Positions 16,281-22,916 of a stretch of DNA of 36,670 bases are shown here, in pieces (the stretch's first letter is position 1; each line of letters starts with the position of its first letter). The position numbers and the translations under genes are program-made. Source of the stretch: Natronorubrum sulfidifaciens JCM 14089 (GTDB lineage Archaea > Halobacteriota > Halobacteria > Halobacteriales > Natrialbaceae); NCBI RefSeq assembly GCF_000337735.1, contig NZ_AOHX01000039.1, positions 1-36,670 of the forward strand, in the 5' to 3' direction. Below the pieces are notes generated by a model that was not told where the DNA came from, did no database searches, and saw only the letters and a list, made by a program, of their open reading frames with translations.

Positions 16281-16652
16281 ATGAGCAAGATCAGGCCGCC
16301 CGAACTCGAGGAGCGACTGGAAAACGGTGAGTCGCTGTACGTCCTCGACATTCGCCCGCGCAAGACCCACCAGCGCGACCGCATCGACGGCAGCCAGAAC
16401 ATCCCCGTGTACGACGACCTCCGACGTGGCGACGAGACTGAGTTTCGACAGTCCCTGTCGAAGGTTCCGAACGGAAAGCCGGTTGTCACGGTCTGTAAGG
16501 CCGGTGTCGTCGCAAAGAAGGCGACGTCGATACTCGAGGCGGAAGGCTACGACGCCGTGACGCTTGCTGGCGGGATGCGCGGCTGGAACGGCTACCAGAA
16601 CGGCTCGATCGGCTATCGGCTCTCGTCGCTGCTCAGGGGGCTGCTCCCGTAA
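16281..16652 (+). CDS. Single-domain rhodanese sulfurtransferase
   Basis: A 123-residue rhodanese-like protein. The active-site loop CKAGVVAKKA has its cysteine at residue 72, ready to carry a persulfide; the CH2A box YVLDIRPRKTHQRDRIDGSQNIP and the GGMRGWNGY end motif are present. A rhodanese with six-residue loop typically moves sulfane sulfur for thiolation or detoxification; a link to the MoaD-like proteins here is conceivable but not shown. ACCGTTTTGTACG (about 16248-16260) lies about 27 bases before ATG 16281, giving a leaderless start. It converges with the VOC gene six bases away. Confidence 0.92.
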   Translation: MSKIRPPELEERLENGESLYVLDIRPRKTHQRDRIDGSQNIPVYDDLRRGDETEFRQSLSKVPNGKPVVTVCKAGVVAKKATSILEAEGYDAVTLAGGMRGWNGYQNGSIGYRLSSLLRGLLP

Positions 16653-16658
16653 CGACCG

Positions 16659-17498
16659 TTATGCCACCCGGAGTCGAATCGTGATGCCATCGGGGTCCGT
16701 CAGTTCGATTCCCGCTGCAGCGTCGTCGACCGCCACGGTCGTGTCTGCGAGCGCCTCTCGAACCGTCGTGAGCGTCGATTCGTCCGGGACGACGAACTCG
16801 AACCAGGCCAGTCCACGACCGCCTGCCGGCTGTGACCGACCGTTCCACGTGTTCACGCCGAGATGATGGTGGTACGTCCCGGCCGCGAGAAACACCGCTG
16901 ACCGTGCTTCCGTCTGGACGGTGAGTCCCAACGTGTCGACGTAAAACTCCCGTGCCGCCTCGAGCGACGACGTTTCCAGATGGATGTGGCCGACCGTCGT
17001 CCCGGGAGGGGCGTCTGTGCGTCCGTCCGATTGTGCAGCAACTTCGGCGAGGTCGAGGCCCACGGTCCCGATCTGGACCGTGCCGTCGTCTGCACGTGGC
17101 CACTCCTCCGCTGGTCGGTCCGTGTAGATCTCGATGCCGTTGTCTTCGGGGTCGGTGAGATACAGCGCTTCGCTCACGTAGTGGTCGGACGCGCCGTCTA
17201 ATTGCCAGTGTTCCCGGATTCGATCGAGTGCGGCACCCAACGCGGTGCGCGAGGGAACCTTGAACGCGTTGTGAAAGAGCCCTGCCTGCTCCCGACGACG
17301 AGGTGGTGCGTCCTCGTCCTGTTCCAAGACGAGCAACGGCGTCTCGCCAGCACCGAGTATTGCTGTCGTTTCCTGTCGTGTCTGCACCGCGAGGCCGACG
17401 ACGTCTCGGTAGAACTCGATCATCGCCTCGAGATCAGTGACGACTAGCGCGGTGCGCCCGATCCGTGCCGTATCGGGAATAAGCGGGGACGTAGTCAT
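16659..17498 (-). CDS. Two-domain VOC (glyoxalase/extradiol dioxygenase-like) protein
   Basis: A 279-residue protein built from two vicinal-oxygen-chelate modules, residues about 10-130 and 160-275. The first begins IGRTALVVTDLEAMIEFYRDVVGLAVQTR and the second VGHIHLETSSLEAAREFYVDTLGLTVQTE. Metal-ligand candidates are the His in VGHIHLE, HHHLGVNTW, and acidic residues such as DNGIEIYTD. The layout resembles CatE-type catechol 2,3-dioxygenases, but many haloarchaeal homologues lack a known substrate. I choose ATG 17498 (MTTSPLIPDTARIG) over 17528. The 296-base gap to purS holds a large inverted repeat that may regulate it. Confidence 0.88.
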   Translation of the reverse strand: MTTSPLIPDTARIGRTALVVTDLEAMIEFYRDVVGLAVQTRQETTAILGAGETPLLVLEQDEDAPPRRREQAGLFHNAFKVPSRTALGAALDRIREHWQLDGASDHYVSEALYLTDPEDNGIEIYTDRPAEEWPRADDGTVQIGTVGLDLAEVAAQSDGRTDAPPGTTVGHIHLETSSLEAAREFYVDTLGLTVQTEARSAVFLAAGTYHHHLGVNTWNGRSQPAGGRGLAWFEFVVPDESTLTTVREALADTTVAVDDAAAGIELTDPDGITIRLRVA

Positions 17499-17583
17499 TG
17501 ACAGATACGATGTTGGTGCGTGGCCCATATGGTCCTTTGTGGACAGTGCGTTTACCAGCTATAGTAGCCACTGTACGTCACTG

Positions 17584-17618
17584 CACACCTGATCGCACGA
17601 CGCTGTGCGATCAGTGTG
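17584..17618. repeat. Large inverted repeat between the VOC gene and purS
   Basis: CTGATCGCAC (17589-17598) and GTGCGATCAG (17605-17614) form a perfect 10-bp dyad around GACGCT. The stem continues with CACA/TGTG if one C (17588) is bulged. Smaller dyads flank it: TATAGTA at 17560-17566 against TACTATA at 17636-17642, and TGTTA-CTA-TAACA at 17634-17646. If ACTATAGC is the VOC TATA box, the dyad centre lies about 65 bases upstream of transcription, a typical regulator site. Nothing else is seen in the 296-base gap except the purS promoter. Confidence 0.55.
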
Positions 17619-17794
17619 TACATCGGTTCAGTTGTTACTATAACAGCCATGTTATCGGCTCGAGGGCTCGAGCACTGTCGACTGCCCGGCCCGGAGCGCA
17701 CGAGCACTGGGTTCGACTCGCGTGGGTATCCACGAACGTGCATGACAGACGCAAGGCGAAAGCGTTTTTGAGCACGGTTACGGGGTATCAGGTA

Positions 17795-18046
17795 ATGACT
17801 GGCTATACCGCGACGGTGACCGTCCGACTCAAACACGGCGTGTTAGATCCCGAAGCCGAGACCACACAGCAGGCCTTAGAGCGGCTGGGCTTCGAACTCG
17901 AGGATCTGCGCGCTGCGGACCGCTTCGAGGTCGACCTCGAGGCCGAGTCGGCCGACGCCGCGAGCGAGCGCGCAAGCGAGATGGCAGAACGACTGCTCGC
18001 GAACCCGACCATCCACGACTACGACGTGGAGGTCGACGAGCGGTAG
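17795..18046 (+). CDS. purS: FGAM synthase subunit PurS
   Basis: The small bridging subunit of the multi-subunit formylglycinamidine ribonucleotide synthase (PurS-PurQ-PurL), which helps channel ammonia from PurQ to PurL. The 83-residue protein matches the family: MTGYTATVTVRLKHGVLDPEAETTQQALERLGFE, then an acidic helix and VEVDER at the end. ATG 17795 is chosen because upstream codons lack similarity and GCGTTTTTGAGC (about 17762-17773) suits a leaderless start. Its stop TAG directly abuts the purQ ATG, so the two are translated together. purL is not in the window. Confidence 0.94.
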   Translation: MTGYTATVTVRLKHGVLDPEAETTQQALERLGFELEDLRAADRFEVDLEAESADAASERASEMAERLLANPTIHDYDVEVDER

Positions 18047-18727
18047 ATGACGGTTTCGATCATCCGTTTCGGCGGCTCGAACTGCGACCGGGACGCCGAA
18101 CGCGCCCTCGAGCACCTCGACATCGACGCCGAAATCGTCTGGCACGAGGACGGCCTCCCCGAAGACCCCTCGGGGATCATGCTGCCCGGCGGGTTCTCCT
18201 ACGGTGACTACCTGCGCGCGGGAGCGATGGCTGCACGTTCGCCGATCATGGAAGAGGTCCGCGAGGCCGCCGCCGACGGCGTCCCCGTCCTCGGCGTCTG
18301 TAACGGGGCTCAGATCGGCTGTGAGTCCGGCCTGACCGAGGGTGCGTTTACGACCAACGAGAGCGCGCGCTTCCAGTGTGAGCACGTCTACCTGCGCGTC
18401 GAACGCGACGACACGCCGTGGACGGCTGCCTACGAGGAAGGCGACGTCATCGAGATCCCAATCGCCCACGGCGAAGGGCGTTACGAGATCGACGACGACC
18501 GACTGGCCGAACTCGAGGACGAGGACCGCATCATCTTCCGCTACTGCGACGAGAACGGCGAGACGGGGCCCGATGTGAACCCGAACGGCTCGAAACACAA
18601 CGTCGCCGGCGTCATCGGCGACCGCGAGACCGTCGCGGTGTTGATGCCCCACCCCGAGCGCGTGACGCTGCCCGACGTCGGCCCAACCGACGGACAGGGC
18701 GTCCTGCAGGGCTTCGAGTCGGCGTAG
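18047..18727 (+). CDS. purQ: FGAM synthase glutaminase subunit PurQ
   Basis: Class I glutamine amidotransferase that releases ammonia from glutamine for PurL in the fourth step of purine synthesis. The 226-residue protein has the catalytic cysteine nucleophile in VLGVCNGAQIG (Cys85) and the His-Glu pair near the end in MPHPERVTLP. The N-terminal IIRFGGSNCDRDAERAL and GGFSYGDYLRAGA are PurQ signatures. It begins directly after the purS stop with no gap. A T-run and hairpin follow the stop. It converges with the RaSEA gene. Confidence 0.96.
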   Translation: MTVSIIRFGGSNCDRDAERALEHLDIDAEIVWHEDGLPEDPSGIMLPGGFSYGDYLRAGAMAARSPIMEEVREAAADGVPVLGVCNGAQIGCESGLTEGAFTTNESARFQCEHVYLRVERDDTPWTAAYEEGDVIEIPIAHGEGRYEIDDDRLAELEDEDRIIFRYCDENGETGPDVNPNGSKHNVAGVIGDRETVAVLMPHPERVTLPDVGPTDGQGVLQGFESA

Positions 18728-18751
18728 AACACTCTCATCGACGGCGGACGG

Positions 18752-18783
18752 TTTTTTGTCGCTGATCGCTCGAGCGACAGCGA
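18752..18783 (+). terminator. T-run plus hairpin after purQ
   Basis: TTTTTT at 18752-18757 is a plausible archaeal terminator 25 bases after the purQ stop. It is followed by TCGCTG (18759-18764), a bulged A, the perfect palindrome TCGCTCGAGCGA (18766-18777) and CAGCGA (18778-18783), which fold into one strong stem. The rest of the 185-base gap to the RaSEA stop shows no gene. Confidence 0.5.
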
Positions 18784-18912
18784 TCGCGTCTCGAGTCGAG
18801 GACACACTCGAGAGACGACTCCGAGCCACAGTAGGGAGAAACACGGGGCCAATCCGATGACTCCGAGCAGCAACGGGGAGAAAGATGGGATTGGCTCGAC
18901 GGCTCGAGCGCC

Positions 18913-20013
18913 CTACCGCGTCAGCGGCTGGTTGAAGCTGCGTTCGCGTTCAAGCACGACCTCCCAGGTGCCTTCGCACTCACAGGAGACCTGTTCGAAG
19001 ACGGTGGGGTCCTGTCGGAGGTCGAAATCCTTGATCGCCTTCTGGACGCGGTCGTCACACTCCGTGCAGTTGTGTGGGCCACGGTCGGAGCCGTGGCCGA
19101 CGGGGTCCGAGACGACGATGGCGTCGACGTCGGCTGTCTGCTCTAAGACGTGGGCGACCGACCAGAGCCACGGCGGCCGGTAGCCGTCGCGGAAGTAGAG
19201 TTCGTCGACCATCGTGTAGCGCTGGACGTTACACGGGTTCATCGAGACGGTGTGACAGCCGTCGACGTCGGCACAGCGCTCGACCGAGCTGATCATGTCT
19301 TCGACGGCCTCGGATTCGGTAAGAAACGGCGGCTTCATCAGGAGATAGGCTTTGATCCCCGCGTCGGCGTCGTCGCCCGCCTCCGCGTCAGCCTCGGCGG
19401 CTTCCGCGCAAGCATCTTCGAAGTCCGCGAAATCGAAGTACTTGTTCACGCAGTCGTGGCGCACACGGTCGGTCGCCGTCTCGAGGCCGATCGCGATGTC
19501 CGTATCGATGCCGTGGCGGGTGAAGTCGCCGATCTTCTCGCGGTCGACGAAGTCCGGCAACGACTCGAGGACGATGCGCTCGCGGTCGGCGAACGTCTCG
19601 CCGATGGCGCGGCGGGTGTCAGCACCGACCTCGCGTTCGTCGAGGAAGGAACCCGAGGTGTAGATCTTGATGAGTTCGGCTGGCTCGTCTGCGTTGTCGG
19701 CTTCGTGCTCGAGACAGACGTCGATCTGGTTCATCAGGGCCTCGTGGGAGACGGAGCCGCCGTCAACGCTTTCGGCGACGTAGCCACACATCGTACAGCC
19801 GCCGGCGCGAGCCCAGCGACAGCCGCCGGTGTTGAGGATGATCGTCAGGCTGCGTTTGACACCGCCGGGGGTGTTGTCTTCGTCGAGCCAGACGCGGGTT
19901 GGCTCGTGGGGATCGTAGCTCGCCTCCTTGCGCGAGCGGATCTCCCGCATGACCTTGTTGTGGGCGTCCATGCCCTTGCCCTGCTCGTAGACGTCGGGCG
20001 TGGGTTTACTCAT
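18913..20013 (-). CDS. Archaeosine synthesis radical SAM enzyme RaSEA
   Basis: RaSEA works with ArcS: ArcS attaches lysine to preQ0 at position 15 of tRNA, and the radical-SAM lyase RaSEA cleaves it to the amidine of archaeosine. The 366-residue protein shows the spaced cluster motif CRWARAGGCTMC (Cys65, Cys73, Cys76) typical of this Elp3/MiaB-like group. It also has KIYTSGSFLDEREV, LESLPDFVDREK and IGLETATD segments and the C-terminal cysteine set HNCTECDD and CECEGTW. ArcS and TgtA are not in the window, so the assignment rests on sequence. GCGCTTTAGG (minus strand, about 20037-20046) sits about 28 bases before the start. Confidence 0.88.
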   Translation of the reverse strand: MSKPTPDVYEQGKGMDAHNKVMREIRSRKEASYDPHEPTRVWLDEDNTPGGVKRSLTIILNTGGCRWARAGGCTMCGYVAESVDGGSVSHEALMNQIDVCLEHEADNADEPAELIKIYTSGSFLDEREVGADTRRAIGETFADRERIVLESLPDFVDREKIGDFTRHGIDTDIAIGLETATDRVRHDCVNKYFDFADFEDACAEAAEADAEAGDDADAGIKAYLLMKPPFLTESEAVEDMISSVERCADVDGCHTVSMNPCNVQRYTMVDELYFRDGYRPPWLWSVAHVLEQTADVDAIVVSDPVGHGSDRGPHNCTECDDRVQKAIKDFDLRQDPTVFEQVSCECEGTWEVVLERERSFNQPLTR

Positions 20014-20192
20014 TGTGGGGAGAAAGCGGTCCAGCGCCTAAAGCGCCTTCGTCTAGGGCCGACAGCGGTCGTTTCGGTCGGACCCCGCTCCGACTGGGTC
20101 TCGTTGAGACGCGATCAGTTTCGGGTGTTCTCCACACGCCCGTCGCTCGTCAGCCGTTGTTTCGTGGCCGACCCACTCTCGAGTGGGCGCGG

Positions 20193-20381
20193 CTAGAGGC
20201 GCATCTCGCGCGTTTCGACGGCGTCGCAGGTCGGACACATGAACTGGTACGTGACGCGGCTGCCCGTGGTGCTGACACGCCAACTCCCGTCGGCATCGAT
20301 GTAGCCACACGCCGAACATTCGAGGTCGGTTTCGTTGAATCGGTCTCGGAGTTGCTCGAACGGTGATCTTGCGCTGGACAT
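20193..20381 (-). CDS. 62-residue zinc-ribbon protein (HVO_0649-like)
   Basis: A tiny protein with two CxxC knuckles, CSACGY near residue 22 and CPTCDA near residue 49, separated by a beta-hairpin (GSWRVSTTGSRVTYQFM), forming a zinc ribbon. The MSSARSPFEQLRDRF start and TREMRL end resemble the haloarchaeal HVO_0649-type zinc-finger family as I remember it. Function is unknown. It is divergent from the LOV/Bat regulator, and the gap between them contains a perfect inverted repeat. Confidence 0.82.
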   Translation of the reverse strand: MSSARSPFEQLRDRFNETDLECSACGYIDADGSWRVSTTGSRVTYQFMCPTCDAVETREMRL

Positions 20382-20412
20382 GTGTCATCATATGTCATGG
20401 AATATCATAATT

Positions 20413-20443
20413 GTTTGGGACAACTAACGGACAGGTCCCAAAC
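20413..20443. promoter_or_regulatory. Perfect 9-bp inverted repeat, candidate operator
   Basis: GTTTGGGAC (20413-20421) and GTCCCAAAC (20435-20443) are exact reverse complements with a 13-base spacer, so centres are 22 bp apart (two helical turns). The repeat lies between the zinc-ribbon gene and the LOV/Bat gene. It is centred about 60 bases before the predicted start of the latter (TTCTTAGG box at 20461-20468), where haloarchaeal activators bind. Its left arm also abuts the likely TATA of the zinc-ribbon gene. Confidence 0.6.
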
Positions 20444-20492
20444 CCGAACGATCCCCGTGGTTCTTAGGATGATGCCGCGCGAAAGGCAGGAC

Positions 20493-22409
20493 ATGGAACA
20501 CGCCGATACGGAGTATGGGGGTGGCGGTCGTCCGACGGCTGCGGCCAGCGCGCTCGAGGCAGTCGTCGACCCCGTCGTCGCCGTCGCTGATGGGACGATC
20601 ACGTACGCGAACGCGGCTGCGCGAGATGCGTTCGAACTGCCGACCGACGAGCGAACGGGCGAGTGGGAGCCGACGGCTGTTCTCGAGTCGTGGTCCCGAC
20701 TCGAACCGGAAGTCGACGAGACGACGGTCGGCACAGTTCGGACGGTTTCGCTGGAGCGTTACGACGTGCGTATCCACCGTTCCGTCGACGGGGCGACGAT
20801 CACGTTCGAGCACAGCGAGCGCGAGGCTGGCGAGTCGAGTCATGCGATGGACGAGTTCACACCCGTTGGCGAGAGCGACCGCGCGGTCAAAGATCGCGCG
20901 ATCAACGAGGCCCCCGTCGGGATCACCATCTCCGATCCGGATCTCGAGGACAACCCGTTGGTCTACGTCAACGACGCCTATCAGGAAATGACTGGGTACA
21001 GCTTCGACGAGGTCGTCGGCCGGAACTGCCGATTCCTGCAGGGCGACGACTCGAGCGAGACGGCGATCGCCGAGATGGCAGCCGCAATCGACGAGGAGCG
21101 TCCGGTCACCGTCGAACTCGAGAACTACCGGAAAGACGGGACCTCGTTTTGGAACGAGGTCACGATCGCGCCCGTCCGTGACGCGGACGGAACGGTGACA
21201 CACTACGTCGGCTTCCAGAACGACGTGACGGCCCGCAAACGAGCCGAGTTCGAACTCGAACGACGGACCGCGGAACTCGAGTACATCTTAGATCGCGTCG
21301 AGGGCCTGATTCAGGACGTCACCGACGTCGTCGCGGGGTCGACCACCCGCTCCGAGCTCGAGGCCGAAGTCTGTGATCGGATCACGGCGGAGCCGGCCTA
21401 CGACGGCGCGTGGATCGGCGAACGCAACCCCGCGACGGGGACCATCGACGTTCGCTCGAGCGCGGGCGGCTGTCCCGAAACGGGCGTGTCGGTCGACGCC
21501 GACCATCCCGCCGCGGCCACGCTCGAGGAGGGCGTTGCCACGACCGAGACGGTCGAAGACGCGTCGTACGCGTCGTTCCCGCTGGCGTACAACGACATCG
21601 AGTACGGCGTCCTCTCGGTCTGTACCGGCGACGACCGGGAGATCGGCGACCGAGAGACGGTCATCCTCTCCGCGCTCGCCCGCGCGGTCGCAAGCGGCGT
21701 CAACGCCCGTGAAACCAGTCGCGTGCTCGAGACGGACGCCGTCGTCGCCGTCGAACTCACCCTCACTGATTCGTCCGTCGCGTCGGCGGCCCTCTCGGCT
21801 GCGGCCGACTGTCGACTCGAGTACCGCCGCTCGGTCCACCGCACAGACGACGAGACGGCGTCGCTGTTTACCGTCACCGGCCCCGACGCCACCGCCACCG
21901 CGCTCACCGACGCTGTCGCGGAGATCCCCGATCTGAACTGTCGCATCATCGTCGAACGCGACGCCGAATGTCTGATTGAACTCTCCGGTGGCGACGACCT
22001 CGTCGGCTGGCTCTCCGAACGCGGCGTTCGCACGCAGTCGATCGAAAGCGAAGACGGGCGGACCGAACTCACCCTCGAGATCCCTCGCTCGGCGAACGTT
22101 CGCTCGGTCGTCGAAGCTGTCGAAGACCGGTATCCTGGCACCGATATCGTCTCGTTCCAACAGCGCGACCGCGACCACGAGACTCGCCAGGAGTTCGCCG
22201 CCCGTCTCGAGAGCGACCTCACCGAGCGTCAGTTCGCCGCGTTACAGCGGGCGTACCTGAGCGGCTACTTCGAGTGGCCCCGCCCGACGACGGGCGAGGA
22301 ACTCGCCCAGTCGATGGACGTTTCGCGACCGACGTTCCACGAACACCTGCGAACGGCCGAGTCGAAGCTGTGTCAGGCCTTTTTCAACGATACCCAATCT
22401 TCGGGCTGA
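20493..22409 (+). CDS. Bat-family regulator with PAS, LOV, GAF and HTH-10 domains
   Basis: A 638-residue sensory transcription factor of the bacterio-opsin-activator (Bat) type. Order: a degenerate PAS (about 20-110), a LOV-class PAS (about 125-240), a GAF domain (about 265-400), a Bat-type linker domain (about 410-560) and a C-terminal HTH-10 (LTERQFAALQRAYLSGYFEWP...MDVSRPTFHEHLRTAESKL). The LOV core GRNCRFLQG has the flavin-reactive cysteine at residue 179, and RKDGTSFWNEVTIAPV plus YVGFQNDVT match flavin-binding LOV domains. It is probably a blue-light or redox sensor. ATG 20493 suits a leaderless start; ATG 20469 or 20472 are alternatives. No opsin or carotenoid gene is in the window. 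Confidence 0.9.
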   Translation: MEHADTEYGGGGRPTAAASALEAVVDPVVAVADGTITYANAAARDAFELPTDERTGEWEPTAVLESWSRLEPEVDETTVGTVRTVSLERYDVRIHRSVDGATITFEHSEREAGESSHAMDEFTPVGESDRAVKDRAINEAPVGITISDPDLEDNPLVYVNDAYQEMTGYSFDEVVGRNCRFLQGDDSSETAIAEMAAAIDEERPVTVELENYRKDGTSFWNEVTIAPVRDADGTVTHYVGFQNDVTARKRAEFELERRTAELEYILDRVEGLIQDVTDVVAGSTTRSELEAEVCDRITAEPAYDGAWIGERNPATGTIDVRSSAGGCPETGVSVDADHPAAATLEEGVATTETVEDASYASFPLAYNDIEYGVLSVCTGDDREIGDRETVILSALARAVASGVNARETSRVLETDAVVAVELTLTDSSVASAALSAAADCRLEYRRSVHRTDDETASLFTVTGPDATATALTDAVAEIPDLNCRIIVERDAECLIELSGGDDLVGWLSERGVRTQSIESEDGRTELTLEIPRSANVRSVVEAVEDRYPGTDIVSFQQRDRDHETRQEFAARLESDLTERQFAALQRAYLSGYFEWPRPTTGEELAQSMDVSRPTFHEHLRTAESKLCQAFFNDTQSSG

Positions 22410-22507
22410 ATATGCAGGCTGAATGCCCGTCTTAACCGGCTGTAGTGCGGAGTTATGCCGCTGGACGGTCGCCGGCGTTTATTTACTGGCCGGTGATAGC
22501 CCGCGGC

Positions 22508-22702
22508 ATGCTCGAGAACACGTCGTCGATGCCACTGCAAGTCGGTGGCGGGAGTTTCCTGTACTGGGCGTTGATTTTTTTCATACTCGCGATCGTCGCC
22601 GCGGCGGTCGGCGCTCGCGGTGTCGCGGGTATCTCGATGGAGATCGCTCGCATCTTCGTGTTGATTTTCATCATCCTCGCGATCGTCGCCCTGTTGTTGT
22701 GA
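22508..22702 (+). CDS. Small two-helix membrane protein, DUF1328-like
   Basis: A 64-residue protein with two membrane helices, FLYWALIFFILAIVAAAVGA and ARIFVLIFIILAIVALLL, joined by a short loop GVAGISMEIA. This is the pattern of the widespread YtjA/DUF1328 family of unknown function, often linked to envelope stress in bacteria. ATG 22508 fits a leaderless start from a TTTATTTAC box (about 22478-22486); ATG 22529 would remove only the first seven residues. The 210 bases after it hold only the promoter and leader of the AOR gene. Confidence 0.8.
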   Translation: MLENTSSMPLQVGGGSFLYWALIFFILAIVAAAVGARGVAGISMEIARIFVLIFIILAIVALLL

Positions 22703-22880
22703 CGCCCATCGGCGGCGACCACCCTGTCGCCCGCTCGAGACTGCACGCAGTTACGACTCGGCGACCCCCCGCTCGCTGCTCGCTCGACGGAACCCCCGGT
22801 AGCCGTCCCGGTCTCGCACGAGGCCGCCGCCGACCGATGTAACGGTATGTGGTTACGCAGGGGTGGGAACGACTAACAGG

Positions 22881-22916
22881 ATGGAGGCCGAATTAACGAA
22901 CGAGGAGTTACCATGA
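22881..22916 (+). promoter_or_regulatory. Mini-ORF leader upstream of the AOR gene (11 codons, ATGA overlap)
   Basis: A possible TATA (GGTATGTGG, about 22844-22852) predicts transcription from about 22874. ATG 22881 opens MEAELTNEELP, whose TGA (22914-22916) overlaps the AOR ATG (22913) as ATGA. GAGGAG at 22902-22907 inside the mini-ORF is the AOR ribosome site. The layout is the same as at purC and purU. Confidence 0.45.
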
